This document shows, in pieces, positions 16,082-23,631 of a stretch of 36,651 nucleotides of DNA (within the stretch, counting starts at the first letter, position 1; each line of letters opens with the position of its first letter). The stretch comes from Rhizobium sp. ASV20 (GTDB lineage: Bacteria > Pseudomonadota > Alphaproteobacteria > Rhizobiales > Rhizobiaceae), in the NCBI RefSeq assembly GCF_016429015.1, contig NZ_JAELTU010000066.1, forward strand, positions 1 to 36,651. Direction: 5' to 3'. The notes below the pieces were generated by a model. The model had not been told where the DNA came from. It did not search any database and was given only the letters and a program-made list of their open reading frames with translations. The position numbers and the translations under genes are program-made.

Positions 16082-16756
16082 ATGCCGCTCAACATTGATC
16101 AGATCCCCAATTTGGGTAAGGCACCAAGCACGTCCGATGTGATCCTGAAATTCATCCGAGATTCCATCGCTGACGGTTCACTCGACGAGGGGGAGCCCAT
16201 CCGGCAGGACGATGTTGCGCGGCTCTTCAATGTCAGCAAGATTCCGGTTCGCGAGGCGCTGAAGAGGCTTGAGGCCGAGGGGCTGGTCGAGTTCCATCGC
16301 AACAAGGGTGCGATCGTCACCACCGTTTCCGAACCGGAAATCGTGCAGATCTTCGAGGTGCGGGCTATTCTGGAAGCCAGCGCTCTCAAGCTCTCCATTC
16401 CTTTCATGACGGAAAAGACCTTTGATAAGGCGCAGGCCTACTGCGATGCCTTCGCGCAGGAGGCGGATGTGGCGCGCTGGTCGGAATTGAACTGGCAATT
16501 CCACAGCTGTCTCTATGAAGACGCGCAAAGGCCTTATCTTGTCAGTACCATCCGGTCCATCAACGACCGGCTGGAACGCTACTTGCGGATCCAGCTGACT
16601 TTGTCACGCGGTCTGGAAACGGCGGATCGTGAACATCGCCAGCTATTGGCTCTGTGTCGGGCAGGCGATGCGGAAAAAGCGGCAGATTTTCTGACCGCGC
16701 ATATGATGCGCGCCTGCCAGTCTCTGCTGCATCACCTTCCCGGTCGGCGGCTCTGA
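16082..16756 (+). CDS. GntR-family regulator, FCD class (probable local regulator of the proline/hydroxyproline island)
   Basis: 224-residue repressor or activator. The N-terminal winged helix (about 15-80) shows the GntR pattern LDEGEPIRQDDVARLFNVSK then IPVREALKRLEAEGLVEFHR. The C-terminal all-helical FCD ligand domain (about 90-215) contains IFEVRAILEASALKL, LNWQFHSCLY and DREHRQLLALCRAGDAEKAA, whose histidines are usual metal or ligand contacts. It is divergent from the racemase-family gene across the GTATAC inverted repeat, so it probably controls that operon and itself. The inducer is likely a hydroxyproline isomer or a catabolite, by analogy with rhizobial HypR (inference). Confidence 0.88.
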   Translation: MPLNIDQIPNLGKAPSTSDVILKFIRDSIADGSLDEGEPIRQDDVARLFNVSKIPVREALKRLEAEGLVEFHRNKGAIVTTVSEPEIVQIFEVRAILEASALKLSIPFMTEKTFDKAQAYCDAFAQEADVARWSELNWQFHSCLYEDAQRPYLVSTIRSINDRLERYLRIQLTLSRGLETADREHRQLLALCRAGDAEKAADFLTAHMMRACQSLLHHLPGRRL

Positions 16757-16885
16757 AAGCCTTTTGACACCGGCGTCGAACGGTCGAGACGATGGCTGAG
16801 ACTTGACCATCAGCCTTGTCTTTCATCCGGGAGGGAAAATACCGGACCCGTCACGCGCCCGGCATGTCACTCTTGATCGATGAAT

Positions 16886-17686
16886 TTATACGCCGGCAAT
16901 CCGTCTGAGATCGTCGATCGCGCCGGGGCCGGCGGCAAGGACGACGGATCCCTTTGTCAACCGCTCACCTTCGGTTGGGAAGGGGTGATACCAGCCGCCG
17001 GCTTCCTTGACGAGGCAATAGCCGGCGAGGCAATCCCACGCGTGCATATAGGGTTCGTAGTAGCCGACGAGCCGGCCGGCTGCGACATAGGCGAGCATCA
17101 GGGCACCCGATCCGTTGCGAATGAAATTGCCCTCGGCCTCAAGGATCTGTTGGACCATGTTGGCAACGAAAGCTGGTGACACATGGTTGTTGGCGCCGAT
17201 GCCCGTCAGGGCGTTGCGGATGTTTCGCGTCGAATCCAGCTGCAGCGCCTTGCCGTTCAGCGTAGCGCCCTTGCCGAGCGCGGCCACATAATGCTCGTCG
17301 TGGCAGGGCGCCGAGATGACGCCGATAACCGGAACGCCATCGTGCAATACGGCAATGGAGACACACCAGTTTGGCATGCCGTTGACGAAGGGACTTGTGC
17401 CGTCGATCGGATCGACGACCCAGGTAAAGCCGGAGGTTCCGCCTTCCAGGCCGTATTCCTCGCCGAGAATGCTGTCGGCAGGATGGGCTTTGTGAATGCG
17501 GCTGCGGATCAGGTTTTCCACTTCGCGGTCGGCGATCGAAACGACATCCTGGAGGTCGCGCTTGGTCTCGATGACGAGGGTCTCGCGGCGCTTGAAATAA
17601 TCGAGGGCGAGCTTTCCGGCTTCGCGACCCATGGCTTCAGCGAGCGCCAGGCGTGCGTCGAGGTCGGCAAGAATGGGGGATGTCAT
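16886..17686 (-). CDS. Inositol-monophosphatase-family phosphatase
   Basis: 266-residue Mg-dependent, Li-sensitive-type phosphatase of the IMPase fold. Motifs are ILGEEYG (metal-binding Glu), WVVDPIDGTSPFVNGMPNW (metal-binding DPIDGT) and HAWDCLAGYCLVKEAGG near the C-terminus (metal-binding Asp in WD). The start at 17686 (MTSPILADLD) is chosen because AAGGA precedes it by 7 nt; the in-frame ATG at 17701 is less well placed. The family hydrolyses inositol phosphate, histidinol phosphate, PAP or sugar phosphates, and the sequence alone does not separate them. Its stop-to-start distance from the ABC ATPase is only 35 nt, so it is the last gene of the transporter operon and may dephosphorylate the imported compound. 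Confidence 0.88.
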   Translation of the reverse strand: MTSPILADLDARLALAEAMGREAGKLALDYFKRRETLVIETKRDLQDVVSIADREVENLIRSRIHKAHPADSILGEEYGLEGGTSGFTWVVDPIDGTSPFVNGMPNWCVSIAVLHDGVPVIGVISAPCHDEHYVAALGKGATLNGKALQLDSTRNIRNALTGIGANNHVSPAFVANMVQQILEAEGNFIRNGSGALMLAYVAAGRLVGYYEPYMHAWDCLAGYCLVKEAGGWYHPFPTEGERLTKGSVVLAAGPGAIDDLRRIAGV

Positions 17687-17721
17687 GCAATGGTCCTTCA
17701 TGGTCGAATGATTGACGGCGT

Positions 17722-18786
17722 TCAGCCGCCGATAATGGCGATGCCGCGATCCTTGAACGAGATCATGACATCCGTATGAGGGGGGAGTGCGGCGTCGACC
17801 GTCGCATCGACTACGAAAAGCGAACCGGCTCCGGTCTGCACTTCATATTCGACATGATCGCCGAGATAAGCGGAATGTGTGATCCGGCCATGGAAAGATG
17901 CTTCTGCCGTTTTCGGCGACAGCGTAATCGCATTCGGCCGGACGGCGAGCTGCGCTGGACCGGGCTTGATCGACCGGCCGGCAACCCGATGGCGGAGGCC
18001 CTCGACTGAGATCATCGCGCTATCGCCATCGACGCCGATGACGTCGCAGGGCATGACATTGGCTTCCCCCATGAAGTCGGCGATGAAAGCCGAGGCGGGG
18101 GTGTCATAGAGTTCGCGCGGCGCACCTTGCTGGGCGATGCCGCCATCCTTCATGACGATGATACGGTCCGAAACGGCCAGCGCCTCGTCCTGGTCATGGG
18201 TCACGTAGACGGCGGTAAAGCCGAGGCGCTGTTGCAGCTCGCGGATCTCGGTTCTGACACGCCGGCGAAGACGGGCGTCGAGATTGGAAAGAGGCTCGTC
18301 GAGCAGCAGAACCTGAGGTTCGACAACGAGCGCGCGGGCAACGGCGACGCGCTGCTGCTGGCCGCCGGACAATTCTGCAGGAAGGCGAGGACCCATTCCC
18401 GCCAGGCCAACGAGCTTCAGTGCTTCCTCCGCCTTCTCACGTGCTTCCTTGCGCTTCATGCCGGAGGATTCGAGGCCGTAGGCGACGTTGTCGAGTGAGG
18501 TCATATGCGGGAAGAGCGCGTAGCTCTGGAAAACCATCGAGACATCGCGCTCATTGGCCGGCAACATGGTGACATCCTTGCCGCCGATGAGAATGCGCCC
18601 CGCCGAAGGATGTTCGAGACCGGCGAGCATGCGGAGCGTCGTGGTCTTGCCGCAGCCGGAGGGGCCGAGCAAGGTTACGAGCGTTCCGGGTTCGATGGTG
18701 AGCGACAGGTCCGGAATTGCGTTGAAAGCACCAAAGGTCTTTCGGACATTCTCGAAGACGACGGAACCGGGAGCTTTCAGGTTCAT
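17722..18786 (-). CDS. ABC transporter ATPase (FbpC/PotA/AfuC type)
   Basis: 354-residue ATPase with Walker A LLGPSGCGKTTTLRMLAG, signature ELSGGQQQRVAVARAL, Walker B VLLLDEPLSNLDARLR and switch YVTHDQDEAL. The C-terminal third (about 240-354) is a TOBE-type regulatory domain. The start ATG 18786 overlaps the permease stop by 4 nt. An antisense-like open frame continues far upstream of it in the same frame, but the ABC fold begins exactly at MNLKAPGSVVFENVRKTFG. It energises the fused permease upstream. Confidence 0.93.
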   Translation of the reverse strand: MNLKAPGSVVFENVRKTFGAFNAIPDLSLTIEPGTLVTLLGPSGCGKTTTLRMLAGLEHPSAGRILIGGKDVTMLPANERDVSMVFQSYALFPHMTSLDNVAYGLESSGMKRKEAREKAEEALKLVGLAGMGPRLPAELSGGQQQRVAVARALVVEPQVLLLDEPLSNLDARLRRRVRTEIRELQQRLGFTAVYVTHDQDEALAVSDRIIVMKDGGIAQQGAPRELYDTPASAFIADFMGEANVMPCDVIGVDGDSAMISVEGLRHRVAGRSIKPGPAQLAVRPNAITLSPKTAEASFHGRITHSAYLGDHVEYEVQTGAGSLFVVDATVDAALPPHTDVMISFKDRGIAIIGG

Positions 18787-21020
18787 GCGGTTTTCTCCTG
18801 AGCAAGGGATGCGGATGCTGATGCCGAAGTGTGCGTTGCGACGCGGTTCACCCGCCGCAGCCGCCGCTCTCCGACCAGCAGCTGGAAGCCGGCAATAACA
18901 GCTATCATCACGACGATGAGGGCCGAGGAATAAGCGATCGCGACCCCGTATTCGCCATTCTCGACGAGGCCGACGATGTAGGCGGTGGACATGTTGTACT
19001 GAGCGCTGACGAGGAATATGACGGCGCTGATCGAGGTGATGGCACGCACGAAGGAATAGACCAGCGCGGCGTTGATGGCTGGTCGCAGCAGCGGCAGAAT
19101 CACCTTGCGGATCGTTCGCAGGCTGTCGGCGCGGAGCGTCAGGGATGCCTCGTCGAGGCTCTTGTCGAGCTGGCTCATGGCGGCGACACCGCCGCGAACG
19201 CCGACCGGCATATTGCGGAAGACGAAGCAGGCAACGAGGATCAGTGCAGTGCCCGTCATTTCGAGCGGCGGCAGGTTGAACGCCATGATATAGCTGATGC
19301 CGATGACCGTGCCGGGGATGGCGAAGCTCATCATCAGCGCGAATTCGAACAGGCCGCGACCGACGAATTTCTGTCGCACGATCAGATAGGCCGTCAGCAG
19401 GCCGACTGCGGCCGTCAGCGGCGCCGAAATCAGCGCAATTTCCATCGTTGTCCAGAAAGAGTTCCAGGCAACCCCGGTCCAGGCGATGCCGCCATCGTCG
19501 CGCAGCCCGATCGAGAAGGCCTTGACGTAGTGCTCGACGGTCAGCGTGTTGTCGAGGCCCCAGGTACGCACGAAGCCGCCGAAGACGATCATGACGTAGA
19601 CGACGATGGTGAATATCATCCACGGAATGACGAGCGCATGAACTGCAATGGAAAGGCCGCGCGGTAACGCGATGTGCGCGCCGGAATCGCCCTTGCCGGT
19701 GACGGTCGCAAAACTTTTGCCCTGCAGCCAGAGGCGTTGCGCGAGGAAGGCGCTCAAGGTGAAGACCAGAAGGACCATTGCGAGGACGGCTGCGCGAGAC
19801 GGATCGTTCTGCGCGCCGACAACGCTGAAGAATATCTCGGTCGACAGCACGCCGTGGCTGCCGCCCAGAACCATCGGATTGCCGAAATCGGCCATGCTCT
19901 CGATGAAGCCGATCAGAAATGCGTTTGCCAGCCCCGGTTTCATCAGCGGCAAGGACACGCGCCAGAAGGTGCGCCAGCGGTTGGCGCGCAGCGTCTGCGA
20001 GGCCTCTTCCATGGACGGGCTGACGCCTTCGACGACGCCAATCAGGACGAGAAACGAAATCGGGGTGAAGGACAGTACCTGCGCGATCCAGATTCCGGTC
20101 AGCCCATAGAGCCAACGGCCAGGCTCTGTGCCGAAGAGAGAAGCGAAGGCTTCGGTCACGACACCCGCGCGGCCGAAGAGCAGGGTCAGAGCCAGCCCGA
20201 CCACGAAGGGTGGCGTAATGATCGGCAGGATCGTCAGAAGGCGCAATCCCTTCTTGAAGGGGAATTGCGTGCGGGTCGCGACGAGGGCGAAACACAGGCC
20301 GAGCAATGTCGAGCCGCTGGCCGTCATGATGGCAAGCCATAGAGTGCGCCAGGCAAGACCACAGCGATCGCCACCCGTGAGGCAACTGAGGCTCCAAAGA
20401 GAAGGATCCTGGATGTTGGTGATGAAGCCGTCTGGATTGAACGATCCGTCGAAGGACTGGAAGGCGCCGACGAACATGCTGCCAACAGGATAGAAGACGA
20501 AGATCGCGACCAGGACGATCAGCAGGGTAATGGCACTGACGACGAAGGCGTCGCCTTTCATGATCCCGCGTTCCGCAAGACCGAAGGAAAAGAGCAGTAC
20601 GAAGACAATGCCGAGTGTGATCGCGCCAGCGCCCATGGCCGGTTGACCATCCGCAAGTGCGCCAAAAAGCTTTTCGCCGATTGTCCAGGTCCAGCCAGAA
20701 GAGGTGATCGCCAGTCCCTGCAGCGCAAGAAAGAGAAAGCCCAATGCACCGGCCCAGGCCATGAGCGTGCCGCGTCGCATGGGGTTCTCGATGAAGCGCG
20801 CGACGCCGCCGAGCAGGAAAAGCCCGACGGCGATCGCGAGCCACCATCGGCCAAAGCTGAAGATTTCCAGGATTCCGGGCGCTGTGGAGGGGTCGCTCGG
20901 AAAGCTGCTCAGCCAGCCAAGGCCGAAGAAGCCGCCTTCGATGCGATACCATGGGAGTAGTATCACGGCGGCCGTGCCGAAGATGAGCGCAAGATCCAGC
21001 CGGCGTTTGCTATGGGTCAT
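18783..21020 (-). CDS. Fused double-domain ABC permease (FbpB/AfuB type)
   Basis: 745-residue inner-membrane protein combining two permease units. An N-terminal block of about five extra hydrophobic segments (to about residue 185) precedes two copies of the binding-protein-dependent permease domain. The first has an EAA loop at SMEEASQTLRANRWRTFWRV, the second at KSLDEASLTLRADSLRTIRK. The start is placed at MTHSKRRLDLAL (21020) because the preceding 43 in-frame codons are charged, non-hydrophobic and overlap the binding-protein gene. It acts with the ATPase and binding protein on either side. Confidence 0.9.
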   Translation of the reverse strand: MTHSKRRLDLALIFGTAAVILLPWYRIEGGFFGLGWLSSFPSDPSTAPGILEIFSFGRWWLAIAVGLFLLGGVARFIENPMRRGTLMAWAGALGFLFLALQGLAITSSGWTWTIGEKLFGALADGQPAMGAGAITLGIVFVLLFSFGLAERGIMKGDAFVVSAITLLIVLVAIFVFYPVGSMFVGAFQSFDGSFNPDGFITNIQDPSLWSLSCLTGGDRCGLAWRTLWLAIMTASGSTLLGLCFALVATRTQFPFKKGLRLLTILPIITPPFVVGLALTLLFGRAGVVTEAFASLFGTEPGRWLYGLTGIWIAQVLSFTPISFLVLIGVVEGVSPSMEEASQTLRANRWRTFWRVSLPLMKPGLANAFLIGFIESMADFGNPMVLGGSHGVLSTEIFFSVVGAQNDPSRAAVLAMVLLVFTLSAFLAQRLWLQGKSFATVTGKGDSGAHIALPRGLSIAVHALVIPWMIFTIVVYVMIVFGGFVRTWGLDNTLTVEHYVKAFSIGLRDDGGIAWTGVAWNSFWTTMEIALISAPLTAAVGLLTAYLIVRQKFVGRGLFEFALMMSFAIPGTVIGISYIMAFNLPPLEMTGTALILVACFVFRNMPVGVRGGVAAMSQLDKSLDEASLTLRADSLRTIRKVILPLLRPAINAALVYSFVRAITSISAVIFLVSAQYNMSTAYIVGLVENGEYGVAIAYSSALIVVMIAVIAGFQLLVGERRLRRVNRVATHTSASASASLAQEKTA

Positions 21021-21058
21021 GGTCGGACGAGCATCCTGTTCAGCAGAGTTTATGCAAG

Positions 21059-21092
21059 GTGCGGGCCGGGTTCGATCGACCCCGGTCCGCAC
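21059..21092 (-). promoter_or_regulatory. Intergenic hairpin after AfuA-like binding-protein gene
   Basis: A 12-bp stem containing one G-U pair (21059-21070 with 21081-21092, GTGCGGGCCGGG and partner) and a 10-nt loop lies 16 nt after the binding-protein stop and before the permease. No T-run follows. It is the third ABC operon in the window with such a hairpin in the same place. Confidence 0.6.
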
Positions 21093-21108
21093 GGATGAAG
21101 GCAGACGA

Positions 21109-22137
21109 TCAATTGGCCTTTGCGCCGATTTCCTTGTCCCAACGGGCAAGCAGAGCCTTGCGGACGGTGGGATCGCCGTATTTCTTGAAGTCGTAGTCGA
21201 TCAGCTTGATGTCCTCGAACTTTGGCGCTTCCTTTGGAACTGCCGCCGATTTGTTGGAGGGAAGCTGATAGGATTTCGCATCCTTCATGTGCGACTGCGC
21301 ATCGGCGCTGAGTGCCCAATCATACCATTTCTCGGCATTCTCGAGATTTCTGGCACCCTTGATGATCGACATGGAGCCGATCTCGTAGCCGGTGCCTTCG
21401 CATGGCGCGACCGCCTTGATCGGAAAGCCTTCGACCGTCTGAGCAACCGCGTCGTGCATGAAGACGATGCCGATGGTCGATTCACCGCGAGCCGCCGCCT
21501 TCACGGGAGCAGAGCCGGATTTAGTGTATTGCGACACGTTCGCATTCAGCTTGGAGAGATAGTCGAAAGCCTTGTCTTCACCCATGATCTGCACGAGTGT
21601 CGCAAGGGTATTGTAAGATGTTCCGGATGAATTCGGATTGGCGATCTGGATTTCACCCTTGTAGGACGGATCAAGCAGATCGGCCCAGCACTTGGGTTCC
21701 TTCAGCCCCTTCTTCTTCAGGATATCGGTGTTGTAGCCCCAGCCGAGCGCACCGGCATAAACGCCAACGGTGCGGAAATTGGCACTTTCCGCCTGCTTCT
21801 TGGCCCAGTCCTGCAACTGGTCGAAGAGCGGAGATTTGTATTCGAGGGTAAGACCCTCGGCGGCTGCCTGCAGATGAGGATCGCCGGTCCCGGCCCACCA
21901 GATGTCCGTCTTCGGATTGCGTGCTTCCGCGCGGATCTTGGCATAGGTTTCACCGGCCGAAAGCCGGACCATGTTGACCTTGATGTCGCTCTGCTTTTCG
22001 AAAAGGCCTTTCATCAGGTCGCAGACCTCGGGATCTGCCGAGCAGATTACGTTGAGATCGCCAGCCGCATGTGCCGACCAGGCAATAAGAGATATCCCCG
22101 CGGCAAGAGTTGCCGCAGCCAAATTGACGAATTTCAT
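21109..22137 (-). CDS. ABC transporter periplasmic binding protein (Fbp/AfuA type)
   Basis: 342-residue binding protein. Signal peptide MKFVNLAAATLAAGISLI with AHA cleavage before AGDLNVICSADPEVC. Family features include TDIWWAGTGDPHLQAAAEG, GWGYNTDILKKKG, ANPNSSGTSYNTLATLVQIM and GTGYEIGSMSIIKGARN. GGAGGA sits 5-10 nt before the ATG at 22137; the longer frame back to 22284 would cross the LacI operators and lacks a signal peptide. This subgroup includes ferric-ion binders and AfuA, which binds hexose and heptose phosphates; iron-ligand tyrosines cannot be assigned with confidence here. The phosphatase at the end of the operon and the LacI regulator favour a phosphorylated sugar or polyol (inference). 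Confidence 0.9.
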   Translation of the reverse strand: MKFVNLAAATLAAGISLIAWSAHAAGDLNVICSADPEVCDLMKGLFEKQSDIKVNMVRLSAGETYAKIRAEARNPKTDIWWAGTGDPHLQAAAEGLTLEYKSPLFDQLQDWAKKQAESANFRTVGVYAGALGWGYNTDILKKKGLKEPKCWADLLDPSYKGEIQIANPNSSGTSYNTLATLVQIMGEDKAFDYLSKLNANVSQYTKSGSAPVKAAARGESTIGIVFMHDAVAQTVEGFPIKAVAPCEGTGYEIGSMSIIKGARNLENAEKWYDWALSADAQSHMKDAKSYQLPSNKSAAVPKEAPKFEDIKLIDYDFKKYGDPTVRKALLARWDKEIGAKAN

Positions 22138-22178
22138 GATGTCCTCCTGCTTTTGCGGCGCCTCCACGCCGAGCGCTT

Positions 22179-22194
22179 TTGCAAGCGTGTGCAA
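22179..22194. promoter_or_regulatory. LacI-type operator, proximal to binding-protein gene
   Basis: TTGCAAGCGTGTGCAA is a pseudo-palindrome with TTGCA/TGCAA arms and a central CG, the usual LacI-family operator form. It lies 42 nt upstream of the binding-protein ATG. On the leftward strand a TTGACA hexamer (22223-22218) sits about 17 nt upstream of a weak -10 next to this site, so a bound repressor would block that promoter. Confidence 0.7.
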
Positions 22195-22268
22195 ATGCTG
22201 CATTGGTTGTTCTGGCTTGTCAACCATACTTGTCATAAAAGATTCACAAAAGTGATATGATCGACATA

Positions 22269-22284
22269 TTGCACGCGCTTGCAA
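22269..22284. promoter_or_regulatory. LacI-type operator, proximal to lacI-family gene
   Basis: TTGCACGCGCTTGCAA is the reverse complement of the operator at 22179-22194 with one mismatch. The two centres are 90 bp apart. It lies 36 nt before the chosen GTG start of the regulator and just downstream of a possible rightward promoter (TTGTCA at 22230-22235, 17 nt, TGATAT at 22253-22258). This suggests autoregulation and perhaps looping between the two sites. Confidence 0.7.
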
Positions 22285-22320
22285 ATCATGATGAACTCCG
22301 ATGCAACAGGGGAGGAAACT

Positions 22321-23322
22321 GTGTCGCAGCGAGATTTTGTCAGCGCGGATGAAGTGGCGCGACGGGCGGGCGTCTCACGCTCGGCTGTGTCGCGGGCCTT
22401 CACGCCGGGTGCCAGCGTATCGGACGCAACCCGGCAAAAAGTTCTGCAAGCGGCAGAGGAGCTTGGATATCAGGTCAATCATCTTGCGCGCGGATTGATG
22501 CGCAATGAGAGCGGCATCGTCTGTCTGATCGTTTCGGACGTGGCGACGCCGTATCGATCGACCTTGCTGCGTGAATTGACTTTGCAGCTGCAGCTCGCGG
22601 GAAAGGTCGCGATGCTGATCAATACGGACCGCTCCGATGGCAGCGTCAACAGGGCTCTCGAGCAAGCGATCCGATATCGGGCGGATGCGTCCGTGATCCT
22701 TTCGGGACTACCCGACAAGTCGATCACGGAGCTGTGCCTGCGAAGCGGCCAGCGTCTCGTCCTCATCAACCGCAATGAGGATCAGTCGGGCGCGCTCCAC
22801 ATCAATCTCGACGATTGGGAGGTTGCCGGTCGCGTCGTGACGGCATTCATACGGGCCGGCTGCTCAAGGCTTGCCTTTGCGAACTCGGAGGCCGGAACGC
22901 CGAGCCTCATGGCGCGCGAAGAGGGTTTCATCGCTGCGGCGAGGGAGCATGGGCTGGATGTGATCGTAGAGCGGCACGGTTCGACTGGATACGAGGCCGG
23001 CCGGGTCGTGGCGCAGCGTTTGCTGACCAGGAAGGAACGCCCCGATGCCGTCTTTTGTGCCACCGATTTGCTGGCGTGCGGCCTGATGGACGCCGCCCGG
23101 CATCAATTTTCGCTTTCCATTCCACAGCAGCTTTGCATCGTCGGCTTCGATGATATCGAGCAAGCATCCTGGTCATCCTATCGACTGACGACGTTTGCTC
23201 AGCCTATAGGCGCAATCGCGCGCGAGGCCGTGGCTTGGCTATCGCAAGGCGGGGTTGCAGATGGGCGATCGCTGACGTTGCAGGCCGATCTGGTCTGGCG
23301 TGATTCCGTCAGGGGCGGTTAG
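22321..23322 (+). CDS. LacI-family transcriptional regulator
   Basis: 333-residue regulator. The N-terminal helix-turn-helix and hinge (about 5-60) read SADEVARRAGVSRSAVSRAF and QKVLQAAEELGYQVNHLARG. The periplasmic-binding-like ligand domain follows, with ADASVILSGLP, GCSRLAFANSEAG, RPDAVFCATDLLACGLMDAA and IVGFDDIEQASWSSY. The GTG at 22321 is chosen because GGGGAGG precedes it by 5 nt; possible ATG starts at 22288 and 22291 and a TTG at 22279 have poorer sites, and the last lies inside the operator. It is divergent from the transporter operon across two matching operators and therefore most likely represses it until a sugar-like inducer is present. Confidence 0.92.
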   Translation: MSQRDFVSADEVARRAGVSRSAVSRAFTPGASVSDATRQKVLQAAEELGYQVNHLARGLMRNESGIVCLIVSDVATPYRSTLLRELTLQLQLAGKVAMLINTDRSDGSVNRALEQAIRYRADASVILSGLPDKSITELCLRSGQRLVLINRNEDQSGALHINLDDWEVAGRVVTAFIRAGCSRLAFANSEAGTPSLMAREEGFIAAAREHGLDVIVERHGSTGYEAGRVVAQRLLTRKERPDAVFCATDLLACGLMDAARHQFSLSIPQQLCIVGFDDIEQASWSSYRLTTFAQPIGAIAREAVAWLSQGGVADGRSLTLQADLVWRDSVRGG

Positions 23323-23520
23323 CTCTCGGCTCTCCATGACAAGGCGATGGAATCGCTATCATCTTGTTATAAAAAGGAAATATTTTTATCAAAACGTTTA
23401 TATGACAATGCCTCTTGCAAAGAGCATCAAGTGGGTAAAACATAGTCGGCTAATGAGTTTGGCGCATTCTGAATGGGCTGCCCGATCAAGGTCGGACAGC
23501 GAATGTTAAGGGAGGAATAA
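23323..23520. other. AT-richer intergenic region before the small ORF
   Basis: 198 nt between the LacI-family gene and the small ORF. It contains an AT-rich patch around 23365-23405 and a short CTCTT/AAGAG inverted repeat at 23412-23424. It probably carries a promoter for the small ORF and Nudix pair. It ends in a strong ribosome-binding site, GGGAGG, at about 23510-23515. Confidence 0.4.
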
Positions 23521-23631
23521 ATGGCGGCTACCGAAAAGCCCATGATATCGGGAGGTCATCATCCATCGCCCTTGCGAGACATGCGCGAGACACGATCGGT
23601 TGTGCAGGCAGCGATGATTGCAAATAGATGA
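23521..23631 (+). CDS. Unrecognised 36-residue ORF coupled to the Nudix gene
   Basis: A 36-codon ORF beginning ATG GCG GCT, preceded by GGGAGGAATAA, one of the best Shine-Dalgarno sequences in the window (5 nt spacing). Its TGA overlaps the Nudix ATG as ATGA (23628-23631), a classic translational-coupling arrangement. The peptide starts MAATEKPMISGGHHPSPLRD and continues with MRETRSVVQAAMIANR; it is hydrophilic, with no signal or membrane segment. I do not recognise the family. It could be a genuine small protein or a leader whose translation controls the Nudix gene, whose own ATG has no good Shine-Dalgarno. A remnant of a longer gene is also possible. Confidence 0.55.
   Translation: MAATEKPMISGGHHPSPLRDMRETRSVVQAAMIANR

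Noticed and set aside
18787..20952. Open frame of over 700 codons upstream of and in frame with the ABC ATPase, leftward strand
   Set aside because: It lies entirely within the fused permease gene in another frame, is rich in Arg and low-complexity residues, and has no domain; it is a high-GC shadow frame. The ATPase begins at its own ATG at 18786.
22279..22320. Longer N-terminus for the LacI-family regulator starting at TTG 22279 or ATG 22288/22291
   Set aside because: The TTG lies inside the operator. The GTG at 22321 has GGGGAGG at ideal spacing and gives the usual short lead before the helix-turn-helix.
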